A DNA stretch of 64,000 nt from Chrysomallon squamiferum (GCA_012295275.1 CM022665.1:14601976-14665975), one strand, 5' to 3'; positions 49,267 through 58,741 are shown, counted from the first letter of the stretch. Program-made: numbers and translations. The notes: generated from the sequence alone by a model not told the origin.

Positions 49267-52200
49267 TCTTTCTGTGTGTGCATGTGTGTGTGCAAGCGTG
49301 TGAGAGAGAAAGTGTGGTGTTTGTGCAAAGCAGCAAGTGACAGAAACTAAAAAGAGAAAGAAAGCTTCCTGAAGGATTCAGAGCATGTAAATAACTATTA
49401 TGAAGAAGAAAAAAAAGAAAGAAAAAAGCATTAAAACATATATCTAGATTTATAAAACCAAACAAGTTTAAAGAGATATTATACTATTTCTTCAACGACC
49501 TTTCATTCATATGCTTCTGATTTACAGTGCTTACTAACTCGCTCTCTGTCTAGCAATTTCTTCTTTTTCTTTTTGTTGGGTTGTTTTATTCCTATAATTT
49601 AAAACATTTTTTTCTTTATTTGCTGACATCCTTTCCCTTTCAGAACAGAAACTTTCCACATTACCCAACACACTGACAGACTAACAACACAAACTACATA
49701 GCATCACAATGACAAAAATCATTTCACACATCATCTCTTATCAACAAACACAAATCTACGCCTTTCCCAATCAAAACATCTTCTTCACAATTCTCCACCA
49801 GAATAACCTTCATCTCCACCTCTGAACCCAACCTCATCATTTCCCTGTGCTAATTCTTTCACTCCATTAACAAACCCATCAATCTCTCTCTCCCCATCAA
49901 CAAACAAAACAAAAAAACCCAATCCTCTTAACAAATCATAGTCCAATTTAGACTCTGAAAACACATTATGCAATAGCCTTTTGGCACCTCTCTACATCAT
50001 CAATATTTCAAGTACCATGGGCTGCAAGAAGCTTTTTTTTTCTAAAGCAGTTGTTGTTGAAAATTTAAGAAATGAAGCAAAACATGTTTGCTAAAACATC
50101 TCTTCAAATTACAGCTTAAATCTTAAGTTCTATCATTCTTTGAATCTTTTTTTAAATCTTGGGGTTTTGTTTCTTGTTTGGTTTTTTTTGCCCCTCTTTC
50201 CTTTCTAGTTTTTCTTTTACCCGTAATAGTGCCTTAAAGCTTGCAAACACAGCACAGATTAGAGAACAATGGTCCACTGACAGGCCTGAAATGTCTGTGA
50301 TTAATGGTTGGCCCCTGAGTCCAATTATGAAATTCATGTTAGATGATGTAACTACTGTTGTATGATGTTACCATATGACCTCTTTGTATTCCTACTTTTT
50401 TCGTTTTTCCTTCTTTTTTTTAAAATTTTTATTTTTTCTATTATTTATTATTAAATAAATAAATAAATAAATAAATAACCAAGACTATACATAGATACAA
50501 AATAACTATTTAGTTCATTTACAATACAAAATCCTGTATCATAATTTTTTCTTTTATTTATTTATCCATTCATTTAGTTATGATTTATTTATTTATTTAT
50601 TGATTTATATTAACATTTGGCAATTTAATGGCAAATATTCATAAATAATTACCATGAAAACATAATTATCATATTTTTCACAGATATTTAAAACATAAAA
50701 TGTATTTCAGAAATCCTGGATTTAAAACATGAAAGCACCTAGCACAACCTTTATTTAGTCAAAGAGAACTGGCCAGAATGGAAATTATTTGAATGGATAC
50801 ACCAAAGAGGACTGTTCCTGATACCCATAATATGTCAAATGTACTTTAACACAGAGGAACAGCCTGATTTTTGTAAAAGGGTAACATTTTCAAAACAAAA
50901 TGCAAAGTGGCAGTCTTGCTTCAGTAATCAACAAAAAAAAAAAAAAAAGCTGAAAAAAGAAAGCTGAAACATTTTTTTCATTCCACTAACAAAAACCAAG
51001 ACAATCAACAGAACATTTCTTGACAGTAATTTTTTTTTTTTTTTTTGACAAAACCTAAAGAAAAAATAATTCCATACATCCTGCATAATTTGAACTTTCC
51101 TTTTTTTTCTCAATGGCAGGAAGTTGCAAGAGAAATGAAAGGAAAAAAATCTGGATTATTCAACTTCATTATTTCGTACACAGCAACCGATCACAATTCC
51201 TGTCACTCAAACATTCTTTACAGCAGCCGCAAAGGTCAGCCATCTTGAAATTGAGACAGAGCAGAAAAGGGAATAAAAAAGACCACTGGGAGAAAACCTG
51301 ATTGAATGGTTTATTTCAAAAGTCTTATCAACTCCACTGGATTCTTCTAAAGATAATTATAAAACATTCTAATCCAATTAATTAACTGCAAGGAGACTGA
51401 TATTTCTACTGATATCCTGTAGAAAGTTGATTGTATTCTGTCTTTTCAAAATGTACAGTAACAAGCAACAATGGGTGACAAATTACAAATTCAGGAGCAT
51501 CTTTCCTGTTGGCAGGGAAAATTTCTGTGAAACTGGACACCAATGATATCATGTGTTTCAAAGGTTTCGTTAATTCCTTAATGACAATGACAGTAGTGAG
51601 ACAATGAAAAGACAGGGATAAAGACAGATGTTTGAGGTCATCATAGTAACAATGATATAATGTCAGTTTAAGATTAAATCTTTCAAAGCTGTCTACACTT
51701 TTAAGTCAGTACAATGATTGCATCACCATGAAGGCATAGTATGAGTGATCCATATTGGGCAGTTAGATTGAAGGATTGATTGATCAACTGACTGGTCCAT
51801 CAATCAATCAACAAGGAAACAAAAATAATTTTAAAATGACTTATTATCTTCATGAAGACATATTTTTTTTGGGGGGGTGATCTGTAATGGACCACTGACC
51901 AGTTAGTAAATCAAGGAACAATGATGCAAGGATGTTCAGATTTAAATTTCTGTCAAAGATGTCTACACTTAAAGTAGATTGTGCATGTTTTGCATGTTTC
52001 TATCACAGACGTGTTATAATGGGCATGATCTCTGACAGTGCAACAGAGTTCTACAGATATTTCTTTATATACAGACATTACTGAACAATCAATCAATCTG
52101 AGAGTTTGTTATAGAAAAATTAAAATCAGCCAAAAGCTAAAAGTATAAACACAAAAAGCATGTTTTTGAGAAAATAAAATGTTACAAATCTGCATTTGAA

Positions 52201-52431
52201 TAAAATATACTGTACCATGTACTAAAATAAATTAAAATAAATAAACAAATAAAAGACAATGATTTTTTATTTTTTATAATTTTAAAGAATAAAACTGAAG
52301 TACAAAACTTAATGTCATAATTTTTATTCTTTACTTTTTTTTTCTTTTTTTCCCACTAACATTTATAAAACACAGAACATTCACCAAAGAGACATTTGGC
52401 ATGGGATCTAAAGAGGTCTTTAAGATGAGAG

Positions 52432-52483
<52 letters not shown>

Positions 52484-53107
52484 AATAAGAAAAAAAAAAT
52501 GTTTTTACTTAAACAGACCAATACTATCACTGTCAGACTGCAGTGCTTACACATGATTGCTTTTGATAAAACAAAAATGTTTTCTCTTAGGCCATTATTA
52601 AATAAATCCTAGATTTTCATACCCTATACATCCCAAGAATGGGGATCTCCCCTTGTCATTTTCAGTGAAAGAAAAATAATAATAATAAAAATGAATTAAT
52701 TAATTTAAACATATATGACAATAAATAATATTTCTAATGTGCGTATTTATTATATACATAGACACACACACACTGTTTAGAAAAACAAAATATGAAAAAA
52801 GCTGAAAATCTATAAATTCATTTGCAATGGCCGTAGGAAAAAGAAAGAAAGAAAAAAGAAGAACATTTGTATTGGTATCTCTTGCTGTACAAAGATCTCA
52901 TTTACCAGCAGAGTAAACCATCTCTGTTCTGTTGTTTTATCTCAAGTGTTTTCTGTGTTTTTTAATCCTGTCTATTGTTTGGGTTTCTCACAGATGTGTA
53001 TGACTTTTATTTTCTGCTGGAAAGTGTGAATCTCTAAGACTGTGTAAAAATCTTACTAACCTGAACAAGTACAAGTAGGCTGCTGAAGTAACACTGAACA
53101 GAAGAAC
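14501..53107 (-). CDS. TMEM135: Transmembrane protein 135, C-terminal two thirds (8 exons, 5' partial)
   Basis: Eight exons, complement(53061..53107), (27443..27484), (24174..24357), (19494..19661), (18768..18908), (16800..16898), (15037..15104) and (14501..14624), join into 290 codons plus TGA. The translation aligns without large gaps with vertebrate TMEM135 from about residue 153 to the C-terminus. Landmarks: VLLFSVTSAAYLYLFR, YFVGSSEVPSE, the basic Cys/His stretch PKHRLCQHHHGCLHY, RVFFNKDSFSLGGFLG, DDCVHGLIAGFMSGWSMM, YFKGIKAG, LRPAYWKFLLR, and the end MNRKLVDAFGTNASKLY. Known: TMEM135 is a multi-pass membrane protein of peroxisomes and mitochondria linked to mitochondrial dynamics and lipid metabolism; its biochemical activity is not settled. 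Intron sizes are very uneven (412 bp to 25.6 kb). The N-terminal ~150 residues were not found in 53.1-64 kb. The donor of exon 18768..18908 is amplified in a tandem array. Confidence 0.95.
14625..15036 (-). other. TMEM135 intron (412 bp)
   Basis: AT-rich intron with nothing notable. Confidence 0.85.
15037..15104 (-). CDS. TMEM135: TMEM135 exon encoding LRPAYWKFLLR
   Basis: 68 bp, acceptor TTTTACAG|GCTGTT and donor CAACAG|GTATTT, starting in phase 0 and ending after two bases of a codon. It encodes AVLEPHNLRPAYWKFLLR then VTGN. The LRPxYWKFLLR motif is nearly identical in vertebrates. Confidence 0.95.
16150..16255 (-). mobile_element. Decayed tRNA-derived SINE fragment (5' part of the plus-strand reading)
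   Basis: It contains GGAAACC...CACTTCACTGGC, CACTCTTTCCAATTAGCAGC, which I recall as the upstream part of a gastropod SINE body that continues with an AAGGGATCTTTTATATG-like stretch. Assignment is from memory; orientation is inferred from copies that retain the tRNA-like head. Confidence 0.5.
16538..16576. repeat. (ATTAT)n pentanucleotide microsatellite
   Basis: About seven tandem TATAT/ATTAT units. Confidence 0.92.
16800..16898 (-). CDS. TMEM135: TMEM135 exon encoding LLYFKGIKAG
   Basis: 99 bp, phase 0/0, acceptor TTTCAG|CTTCTG and donor GCT|GTGAGT. It encodes LLYFKGIKAGFLPYIKCADV and a following hydrophobic stretch (IIYAVSTAFAFHA), matching the vertebrate YFKGIEAGKVPYFPHAD segment and the membrane span after it. 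Because it starts in phase 0, any phase-0 donor of the upstream array can join to it in frame. Confidence 0.94.
16899..18767 (-). other. TMEM135 intron carrying the exon-derived minisatellite (1869 bp)
   Basis: The upstream two thirds (about 17480-18767) consist almost wholly of tandem copies of the preceding exon's end and donor. The remaining ~580 bp up to the acceptor is ordinary AT-rich intron. Confidence 0.85.
17480..18803 (-). repeat. 84-bp minisatellite built from a TMEM135 exon 3' end plus its 5' splice site (~17 copies)
   Basis: Reading the minus strand, each unit holds 36 bases encoding VITLYAATRLAE, the donor GAG|GTAAGTAAC, about 35 bases of intron start and a short run encoding TADVV or TADVF in the open frame. 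Unit length is 84 bp (28 codons); the copy next to the exon is 72 bp. The genuine exon end (18768-18803) is the first copy. Intact donors end the exonic part at 18768, 18696, 18612, 18528, 18444, 18361, 18277, 18108, 18024, 17880, 17818, 17734, 17650 and 17566. Copies near 18193, 17830, 17945 and 17490 have altered or missing donors. Units differ in a synonymous Ala codon (GCG or GCT) and a Val/Phe codon. High identity suggests recent expansion. Confidence 0.95.
18768..18908 (-). CDS. TMEM135: TMEM135 exon whose 3' end founded the array
   Basis: 141 bp, phase 0/0, acceptor TTACAG|GCAGTA and donor GAG|GTAAGT. It encodes AVNCALRWFRDKDD, then CVHGLIAGFMSGWSMM, LYKSS and VITLYAATRLAE. The vertebrate counterpart reads WIRNLDDELHAIIAGFLAG, SMMFYKS and ISMYLASKLVE. 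Only the last 12 codons are amplified downstream; LYKSS and everything before it is single copy, which identifies this copy as the parent. Confidence 0.96.
18909..19493 (-). other. TMEM135 intron (585 bp)
   Basis: AT-rich. It includes the motif GAGTTATCTCCCTT at about 19260-19274, a phrase also found at 22510-22524 and familiar from molluscan repeats. Confidence 0.8.
19494..19661 (-). CDS. TMEM135: TMEM135 exon encoding GFYQQFGLGYGIQ
   Basis: 168 bp, phase 0/0, acceptor ATTTCAG|GGTTTC and donor AAA|GTAAGT. It encodes GFYQQFGLGYGIQTVVKFLS, a basic and polar loop, and then VFFNKDSFSLGGFLGCYSAI. It matches the vertebrate GFIRMFSVGYLIQ and FYNKENFQLGAFLG segments. Confidence 0.95.
20355..20452 (-). 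mobile_element. Decayed SINE fragment
   Basis: It reads AACAAGGGATCTTTTTATAT, CCACAGACAG, ATATACCACAACC, then ACTGGTTGGAATGGGAGATA and CCCAATAG. This matches the body of the same gastropod-type SINE in the order seen at 39419-39594. Confidence 0.6.
21456..21518. repeat. (TC)n(AC)n compound microsatellite
   Basis: About 12 TC units passing into 19 AC units. Confidence 0.94.
23640..23955. repeat. Degenerate ~40-43-bp minisatellite
   Basis: About seven copies with the theme CATTCTGAAAACTCAAATTC then TGAAACATGCTATCATGAT. The last three copies (from about 23840) are nearly identical at 43 bp; earlier ones vary from 29 to 44 bp. Confidence 0.85.
24174..24357 (-). CDS. TMEM135: TMEM135 exon encoding the Cys/His-rich basic region
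   Basis: 184 bp, acceptor TTGCAG|ATACTT and donor CAG|GTGACT. Its first base completes a Lys codon. It encodes YFVGSSEVPSESC, a Lys/Ser-rich linker, LTPKFVQKLSEHL, then TPKHRLCQHHHGCLHYILQ. The vertebrate protein has FIVGKEEIP, a variable linker, and PRHRCCKHYEDNCISY here, so the variable linker flanked by conserved blocks is as expected. Confidence 0.95.
24361..24545. repeat. (AAT/AAC/ATG)n triplet tract abutting a TMEM135 acceptor
   Basis: Interrupted triplets that, on the minus strand, form the pyrimidine-rich approach to the 24357 acceptor. Confidence 0.85.
24854..24895. repeat. (CA)n microsatellite
   Basis: About 20 uninterrupted CA units. Confidence 0.94.
25411..25818. repeat. Degenerate 29-bp minisatellite (~14 copies)
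   Basis: Period 29 with the theme TTCTGGAATGATGAAGATGG then TTATCCCAC. Copies have diverged substantially but keep phase. A GATGAT tract precedes it at 25360-25400. Confidence 0.88.
25926..26034. repeat. Poly(T) and poly(A) pair
   Basis: T run of about 26 at 25926-25953 and A run of about 22 at 26012-26034, separated by 58 bp. They could form a snapback structure. Confidence 0.85.
26452..26493. repeat. (TTA)n microsatellite
   Basis: About 14 pure triplets. Confidence 0.95.
27443..27484 (-). CDS. TMEM135: TMEM135 42-bp microexon
   Basis: Acceptor TATAG|GAAACA and donor CTGAA|GTAAGT. It begins with one base completing an Arg codon and ends after two bases of a Lys codon; between are KQGGLPKSIQSAL. 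It matches vertebrate CKDGLKGFTFSAL. Small, but phase, splice sites and homology all agree. Confidence 0.9.
27785..27890 (-). mobile_element. Decayed SINE fragment
   Basis: It contains ACAGTAAGGGATCTTTTAAA, TTTTCCCATC and ACACATAACACCATAGGCTA, in the order of the SINE body seen elsewhere in this window. Decay is heavy. Confidence 0.4.
28108..28248. mobile_element. Non-autonomous TA-flanked DNA transposon (MITE, Tc1/mariner-type)
   Basis: A 141-bp element flanked by TA on both sides. The left end is CAGGTTAAGGGTCTGTTACT and the inverted right end is CAGGTCAATGATCCCTTATC, with CAGGT shared and the rest imperfect. The interior has AT-rich TTTGGAT repeats on both arms and no ORF. TA target duplications and short TIRs fit Tc1/mariner/pogo-type elements. 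Confidence 0.65.
28795..28943. repeat. TTA/T-rich tract with poly(T)
   Basis: ATT triplets at 28797-28818 and a T run of about 31 at 28911-28942. Confidence 0.9.
31836..31905. repeat. Poly(A) and A/G-rich tract
   Basis: A run of about 26 followed by AAAG and AAGAAG repeats. Confidence 0.9.
35211..35237. repeat. Poly(A) run (~26)
   Basis: Pure A run after CCCCCCTATATAT. Confidence 0.93.
35477..35710. repeat. Diverged ~85-100-bp tandem repeat (3 copies)
   Basis: The phrase CTATCTGATGAATAATTA followed by ACA(C/G)T(A/G)TTGA recurs at about 35485, 35590 and 35672, each preceded by a GCTG(A/T)AA-type stretch and followed by T-rich DNA. Confidence 0.7.
37499..37542. repeat. (ATT)n microsatellite
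   Basis: About 14 pure triplets. Confidence 0.95.
38130..38180 (-). mobile_element. Short SINE fragment
   Basis: It contains GTCAGTTGTGAGGCACTGGC, TGGATTGGGAAATAACCCAC, matching the GGTGCACTGGCTGGAACGAG-like core of the SINE body. Confidence 0.55.
38226..38264. repeat. (ACT)n microsatellite
   Basis: About 12 ACT triplets after a short AAT run. Confidence 0.94.
38700..39180. repeat. Diverged ~120-140-bp tandem repeat (about 4 copies)
   Basis: The phrase CAGTATTATATTAATGC followed by AGAATATTTAA recurs at about 38706, 38828 and 38965 with a weaker copy near 39130. AAATGTCAG recurs about 20-30 bp before the phrase in the later copies. Confidence 0.7.
39419..39594 (-). mobile_element. tRNA-derived SINE, most complete copy
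   Basis: On the minus strand the element begins with a tRNA-like head: box A-like GAGCTCAATGGTATAG (39569-39584) and box B-like GGGTTTGTATCCCAC (39514-39528). These are spaced about 41 bp apart, as in tRNA promoters. A body follows (plus strand, right to left) with ACTCTAACCAGAGC, a diverged ACCA/TGGTATAT stretch, CCCTGTCTTCGAG and ATGCTGCTAA. The order matches the shorter fragments in the window. Confidence 0.7.
40906..40937. repeat. (TTTA)n microsatellite
   Basis: About seven to eight TTTA units. Confidence 0.93.
41950..42001. repeat. (TG)n microsatellite
   Basis: TG run followed by two TACATGTGTG units. Confidence 0.92.
44136..44290. repeat. (CT)n(TG)n(TCTG)n(TG)n compound microsatellite
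   Basis: About 155 bp, with a TG run of about 36 units at 44200-44271 as its longest part. One of the longest microsatellites in the window. Confidence 0.95.
45040..45275. repeat. Diverged ~80-110-bp tandem repeat (3 copies)
   Basis: The phrase GACAGTTAATTAACATAGAT followed by ATAT(A/T) recurs at about 45052, 45165 and 45244, with an intervening GACA(C/T)TTAACAT motif. Confidence 0.7.
47835..47891. repeat. (GT)n microsatellite
   Basis: About 28 uninterrupted GT units. Confidence 0.95.
49168..49310. repeat. (TG)/(CT) compound microsatellite
   Basis: Interrupted TGTGCATG units, then CTCT(T)CTCT, TG and a short GA run. Confidence 0.9.
50451..50478. repeat. (AAAT)n microsatellite
   Basis: About seven AAAT units. 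Confidence 0.93.
50725..50825 (-). mobile_element. Decayed SINE fragment
   Basis: It reads GAAAGCACCTAGCACAACCT, GAACTGGCCAGAATGGAAAT, then GGATACACCAAAGAGGACTG and TTCCTGATACC, matching SINE-body order with the start of the box B region at its right end. Confidence 0.6.
52437..52479. repeat. Poly(A) run (43)
   Basis: Longest homopolymer in the window. It ends in G followed by more A-rich DNA. Confidence 0.96.
53061..53107 (-). CDS. TMEM135: TMEM135 exon encoding VLLFSVTSAAYLYLFR
   Basis: 47 bp, acceptor TAAACAG|GTTCTT and donor TTCAG|GTTAGT, ending after two bases of an Arg codon. VLLFSVTSAAYLYLF matches vertebrate VLLFCITAAMYMFFF, a predicted membrane span. Identification rests on a short exon, but phase and homology agree with the next exon 25.6 kb away. 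Confidence 0.88.
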
Positions 53108-56100
53108 CTGTTTAAAAACAAAAAGAAAAAGAATTAGCTGATAATAATTAGTTTGTATAATTCATTCAAAGGTACATATGTATGTATATCTGTGTGTGTA
53201 TGTGTTAGAGTATGTGTCTCAGTGTATGTACACAATACTTTCAGATGAGAAAATCAGATCAGCAAGCAAAAGCATCACACAAAAATGTAAGTAACAACAG
53301 TTAATATATACATCTATTATTTCCTAAATTTCAGTTACAGTGTAATTAAAATATCATTTTAAAAAGCTAAAGGATTAACTGTGGTATTTTTCTTATTTCA
53401 GTAATTGTTTACTATTTATTTTCCAAGAGTAGTATCCCTTTGACAAGTCATTCTAGATCTTCAAAAACAATTTTTTTCTGTTATTTCTACTTACAAAATT
53501 TCTGTCAGGTGTATGAAGATGAACAAATGAATGTGAAAGTGCCGGCATTTGTTAATGTTTCTTTGCGTGGTTTTTATTTTAAATCATTTTTAATAGTCCC
53601 TATAATGTTACTTATTTATGAACTTATGTTTGCTTTCTTTCTCTCTTGCTACACACACACACACACACACATACGAATCATTACAGAAGATGTATGACTG
53701 ACATCTCTTAACTGTTAATACAAAAATGCAATGTCATCAGTAGTCTGTTAATGTTGCATGTATTACTAATTCTTTCTTCTCTAAGTCTCATTCTCTTTCT
53801 CTGTCATTCTGTCTCTCCTCTTCTTCTCTTTCCATCTGTTTATCTAAACATATACCAAAACTGCACATTGTTGTGTGTTAGTTTTGTTTTTGTTTGTTTT
53901 TTCAACATCCCATTTTCCGCACGACTAATTAACAGTGATATTTTTCCACTGTTATGAAACATCTGCAGGTATTATTAGATGTAATCTGCTGGATCATTCA
54001 TTTACCCATATATCACTTTCCACAATGTCACATCATGCAGTGATATCTGTATAATAACAGTGTGTTTTCATTTTTTTTAAGAACAGGCCTGTGTAACATA
54101 CACTTGTGATGTCACACTCTGTAACATATGGAGATAACGGTTTCACACCCAGCTAGTGAAAAATACAGTTTACAACATGTCACAGACCACTGTGTACTGA
54201 ATTGGTTATATGTACTGATGATCTACAGAAACAAATAATAACAAAATATTTACTGTATAATTTTATTTATTTATTTATTTTTGTATGTTACAAACAGTTT
54301 AATATATATATATTCTTTTAAAATACAAACTACATTAATCAAGGAAGTCATTATAAAGCTGGGATAACAAGCAGTAGTTGTGGACTTCTTACATATGTGT
54401 AATGTATTTCTTTATATACTGTTTTTATTTTTTGTACTACTGCTTCTTCTTCTACTATCACCACTACCACCAACACTATTATTATTATTACTTCTGTAAC
54501 AACTACTAATATTGCTACCACCACTTAACAACTGACATACCACTACTATTGCTGTATAAACAACTACTAACACAGCAAAACAATAATGCCATTACATTCT
54601 GATGTATTCAGAGACTTTTTTCCCACAAAATTCAATAAATACGATTAACCATATCTTTTCAATCACCTCGCCTACCAGTTCTACCCATGATGATTCCTAA
54701 AGACATAACTATCAGCTCAATTGTTTTCATTTGTTATTTTAAGACTCTTTTTTTCAAAACACTGCTGAATGCATAATACCTGCAACTATGACTTCAGTAA
54801 AATGCCTGGTCCCTGTTTTATTTAATACTCCATAAAGCTGCTTTATAGCCCCATGAAACTGTCCCAAACAAACAAACTGCCACGAGGAAAGAATATTTCA
54901 CAAATTAACCTTTCTATTTTTATGATGGACAATTGCTATTGTGGAGTTTGAAAAACACCATAGTGCCCTGCGTAATGATGATGAGTTTGGAAATCATCAC
55001 ATAAAGACATGAAGAGAAAAATTAATTTGTGTTTTAATCTCATCTAAATGTGAACCAAAAGAGCTAGAGTTTCCTGAGGAGGGCAGAGGAGATTTCAAAT
55101 TGAAAAATAAAATGTGACAAAAATATTAAAAAGAAAAGAAATGAATTGTGAAATAAATATGTTATATTTAAGTCATTCGTATTCTTAAATTATTCATTTA
55201 TGCTTTTATTTGACACATTTTAAATTTATTTAAATGATCAGAATTTACCCTTTAAGATAATGTTTTCTTAATAACCACCGAGTATTGTTTGCCATGAACC
55301 ACTGGAAACAAACAGGAATATTGTGAAATATGGGAGGAGCCTAAATCAGCCAATTATTGACAGGTGGTGTGGTTTATTATAGCAATCGGCCACACCTCCA
55401 GAACATAAATACATGAATGCTTCAAGCCAAGAGCTATAGTTGACAATTTGACCGAAAATACACATTTTTATTCATTTCTAATAAAACCAAAAGATCAGGG
55501 TATGTTTTAAGAGACATTTTGATTATCTAGAATAAAATATTCTGTTTCACAAAGCATTAAGTTATATTTTCTAAACTGAAAAAGGAAATATTGGTACCAG
55601 CAGAAAAACTGAAATAAAGAAGAAAACATTTTCTTTTCTTTTTAAATGTAATACATTATAGAGATTTTGTTATTTCTTCCTTGCTGCAGTTACAATGAAA
55701 TTAATATACTAATAACATGCCAACAGACATCTTGAACCCAGCAAAATATATCAGTGTCTATTCTTCCCTTATTAAAATATAGCAAAAAATCTTTCTAACC
55801 CTGTGTCAGTATAAAACATTAATGAAAAGTTTAAATCTGACAGGAGGCCATTGCTGATAAATTCTGACACTGTGTATTAATTAAAAATTAATCTTATCAA
55901 CAGAATGTTAATTGCGAGCTTGTGGATGCTTTCTCAAAATAGATATAGAAAACAAACAAACAAACAAAAAAAACCACCCAGGAATGTTACATGTTCAGGT
56001 TATGAGTTTTACAAATTTTGTTAAAGGCTGGTTGAGTGATTATGTATTTCTTATCTTTAGACAGGAATAAATAAATATTTATTTCCTCAGTCTTCAATTT

Positions 56101-56199
56101 ATTTAAATATTAACAGTATCTAACTGCCCCCTATCAAACATAAGTTTTTGTAGAAGAAATGAAACCTGATGTCTATATTCTGTGGGCTTGCTTTAAAAT

Positions 56200-56320
56200 T
56201 AACAGCATGCGATCTTTTGTATATGTTTTATTTTAGACATGAAAGCACATACCACATACTTTTGAAATCATGGAACACTGGCTAGAATCTGAAATAGCCA
56301 GTGAGAGCATAATCTCCAAT
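56200..56320 (-). mobile_element. SINE fragment, well preserved body
   Basis: It reads TTAACAGCATGCGATCTTTT, then GTATATG, GAAAGCACATACCACATACT, ATGGAACACTGGCTAGAATC and TGAAATAGCC. This is the clearest copy of the SINE body. Confidence 0.7.
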
Positions 56321-56404
56321 TAGAAAAGATCACAGAGAGAGTGAAAAAGAGGGTATGTGAGAAACTGGGAAAGATAGTAAGAATGAAAAAGTTTAAATAA
56401 TGTC

Positions 56405-56406
<2 letters not shown>

Positions 56407-56484
<78 letters not shown>
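56407..56484. repeat. (GA)39 microsatellite
   Basis: Uninterrupted GA run of about 78 bp. Confidence 0.96.
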
Positions 56485-56487
<3 letters not shown>

Positions 56488-58097
56488 ATATGTGTATTTG
56501 TGTCAGTGAAAGAAAGGCAACACTAATAATTAATTAATTAATAAAAATATATAGATAACATATATATAATGTATAAACAGTTTCACTGAATTTTTATGTA
56601 TTTATTTGTATTTAGCCAAACTTTTAGAAATAATACTGTTACTACTACTACTACCACTACTACTACTACTAATAATAATAACATTAACAAAAACAACAAC
56701 AACAACAATAAAATGTAAAGAATTAATAAAAATACACAAAGGATAAAATATGTTAATATTTCCAACTCTAAACAAATAAGTAATATATAAAAATACATAA
56801 AAATTAAAACACAGAGTAATTTAAATACACCAGACTGGTATAAGTAAATAACTAAATAAATCCATTGATCCACTTAATAACAAAAGTAAAACTGAGATGA
56901 TTATTACAAACAGAATGAACATAACAGCCTATCATTTTAGATAGTGCTTTTCTTCGGACAGATCTAAACAAATGCTCAACATTCAAAAGCCTATAGTTAT
57001 TGTTTGACACTCAAACTTACTTCAGACTTGGGAATAAAGCCAGACATTTTGAGAATGCAGTCTTAATGTGCACTTACTAGAAACAGATATATTTTCAAAG
57101 AGAAAGAAGTAAACTGGCTTTTTATAATCTATTAGTAATTAATGTGAAGGTGACTGAGCTCTGCTTAGATTATCAATAACTTTCAAAGCCAATGTTTATT
57201 ATCTAGTATGATTCAGAATAAATATAAGAATTTATGAATAAGTAAGTGAGAGAAAGGAAATAAAAGAGGAAGTGAAAGTGGGAGAAAGAATGAAAAAATA
57301 AATGCAAAGAGAAAGTGAAAAATAAAACTCCAGAAAGTCAGAGTGTTTATTATTTTGTGTGTATGACAGAGGTAGTCTGCTATAGAAAATTAGAAAGAGA
57401 AAGTGTATATGTGTATGTGCACACTGTGTGAGAGAGGTCATGCATGTGTGTGTGTGTGTGAATGAAATTTAAAAAAAAATATATGAAATGCTTGGGTATC
57501 TGAACATCTGGAAGAATGGATAGAATGAATTTAATGAAAGTTATATAAACCTTCAACACTGCCTGTTATAACCTTTACACAGTCTTACAGCAGCACCTAT
57601 TTCTAATGGTCCGCAATCCAAGAAATCAGAATTAAGTCATATGGGGTCAATGTTAGAACAACACTGCAGTAAATTATCACCAACGGAGAGGTCAATAATG
57701 GAATGACAGATGGACAGTGGATGAAATTGATCCTAAGTGCTCACTGATCAGCTGGCCACTTAATAATGCTAATTTCCAGTAGTGCCAATAGCTGTGACAG
57801 GTAGCCAGCATCAATCTTCAATAATTACTGCAGAGTTCCGATATCAGCAACTGCTCCAAGCCAGTTCACATGCTGTGGAAATAATGACATGACTTGATAC
57901 AATATACTGTTAATATTGCAGAAACATGTAAGTCCTGCTGTGAGGAAATAAGATATAATTACTGCTGTTATTGTTGTTGCCGCTGTTGTTATAGCAAACA
58001 GTGTTAACTGGCTGATGCAGTGTTGAGATAGGTGAATGTGTAATGAATGGTCAGGCTATCAGTGTTAAGATTCTGGACTCAGTGATAAAAAGATACG

Positions 58098-58114
58098 TGT
58101 GTCTGTGTGTGTGT

Positions 58115-58188
<74 letters not shown>
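58098..58188. repeat. (GT)n(GA)n compound microsatellite
   Basis: GT run of about 36 units with one CT interruption near the start, then about 9 GA units. Confidence 0.95.
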
Positions 58189-58189
<1 letters not shown>

Positions 58190-58741
58190 TGAGTCTGGTG
58201 AATTCTTTGTTGTTATTAAAAATGTTCAATCATATCTGACACGAGTTGTGTAAGAAAGCTGTGTGAAATACAGGTTTTTAAATATTACTGTTTATTATCA
58301 TAACAACAATGTTGAGAATAACAGGCAGAAAGAGAGAAAGGCAGAGAGAGAGGTGCAGAGTGGGAAAGAAAGAGAACGAGAACACAGAGAAAAAGCAACA
58401 CCAAGTCAGACCAGACACAGAGAGAAGATGAAAGAGAAAGACAAAAATGGAAGCAGGAGAGATTAAACCCATAAACTCAAAATTTAAAATATTAAATAGC
58501 ACATAACTTTAATTCTTCTTTCTGTATAATAAACTGGTCATTTGTGAGTCAGCACTCCAGTACAAAAAAAATAATAATAATAATAAAATAAATAAATAAA
58601 AAAATGAAAACAAATTCATATATAAAAAAACCCTACAATTTAGAAAGGATATTAAAATAGAAAAAGTTTCGACAAAATAAATAAGGTATGAGAGATCACC
58701 ATTAATGAATTTTTATAATTTTCATGTAATTTTTATGTCTC

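Larger units (their letters stand above)
27485..53060 (-). other. TMEM135 giant intron (25.6 kb)
   Basis: No coding exon recognised. It holds SINE fragments (27785-27890, 38130-38180, 39419-39594, 50725-50825), a small TA-flanked transposon (28108-28248), diverged tandem repeats (35477-35710, 38700-39180, 45040-45275) and many microsatellites and homopolymers, listed separately. Less AT-rich islands without recognisable coding content lie at about 31440-31790, 36050-36200, 41215-41280 and 48110-48330. Confidence 0.7.

Noticed and set aside
56583-56873. 96-codon minus frame of Leu/Val/Tyr resembling membrane segments
   Set aside because: Produced by ACT/AAT/AAC triplet repeats and AT-rich DNA, not a conserved transmembrane protein.
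57780-57880. Possible minus-strand exon after TTTCCACAG reading HVNWLGAVADIGTLQ
   Set aside because: It does not match the missing TMEM135 segment, and no partner exon was found.
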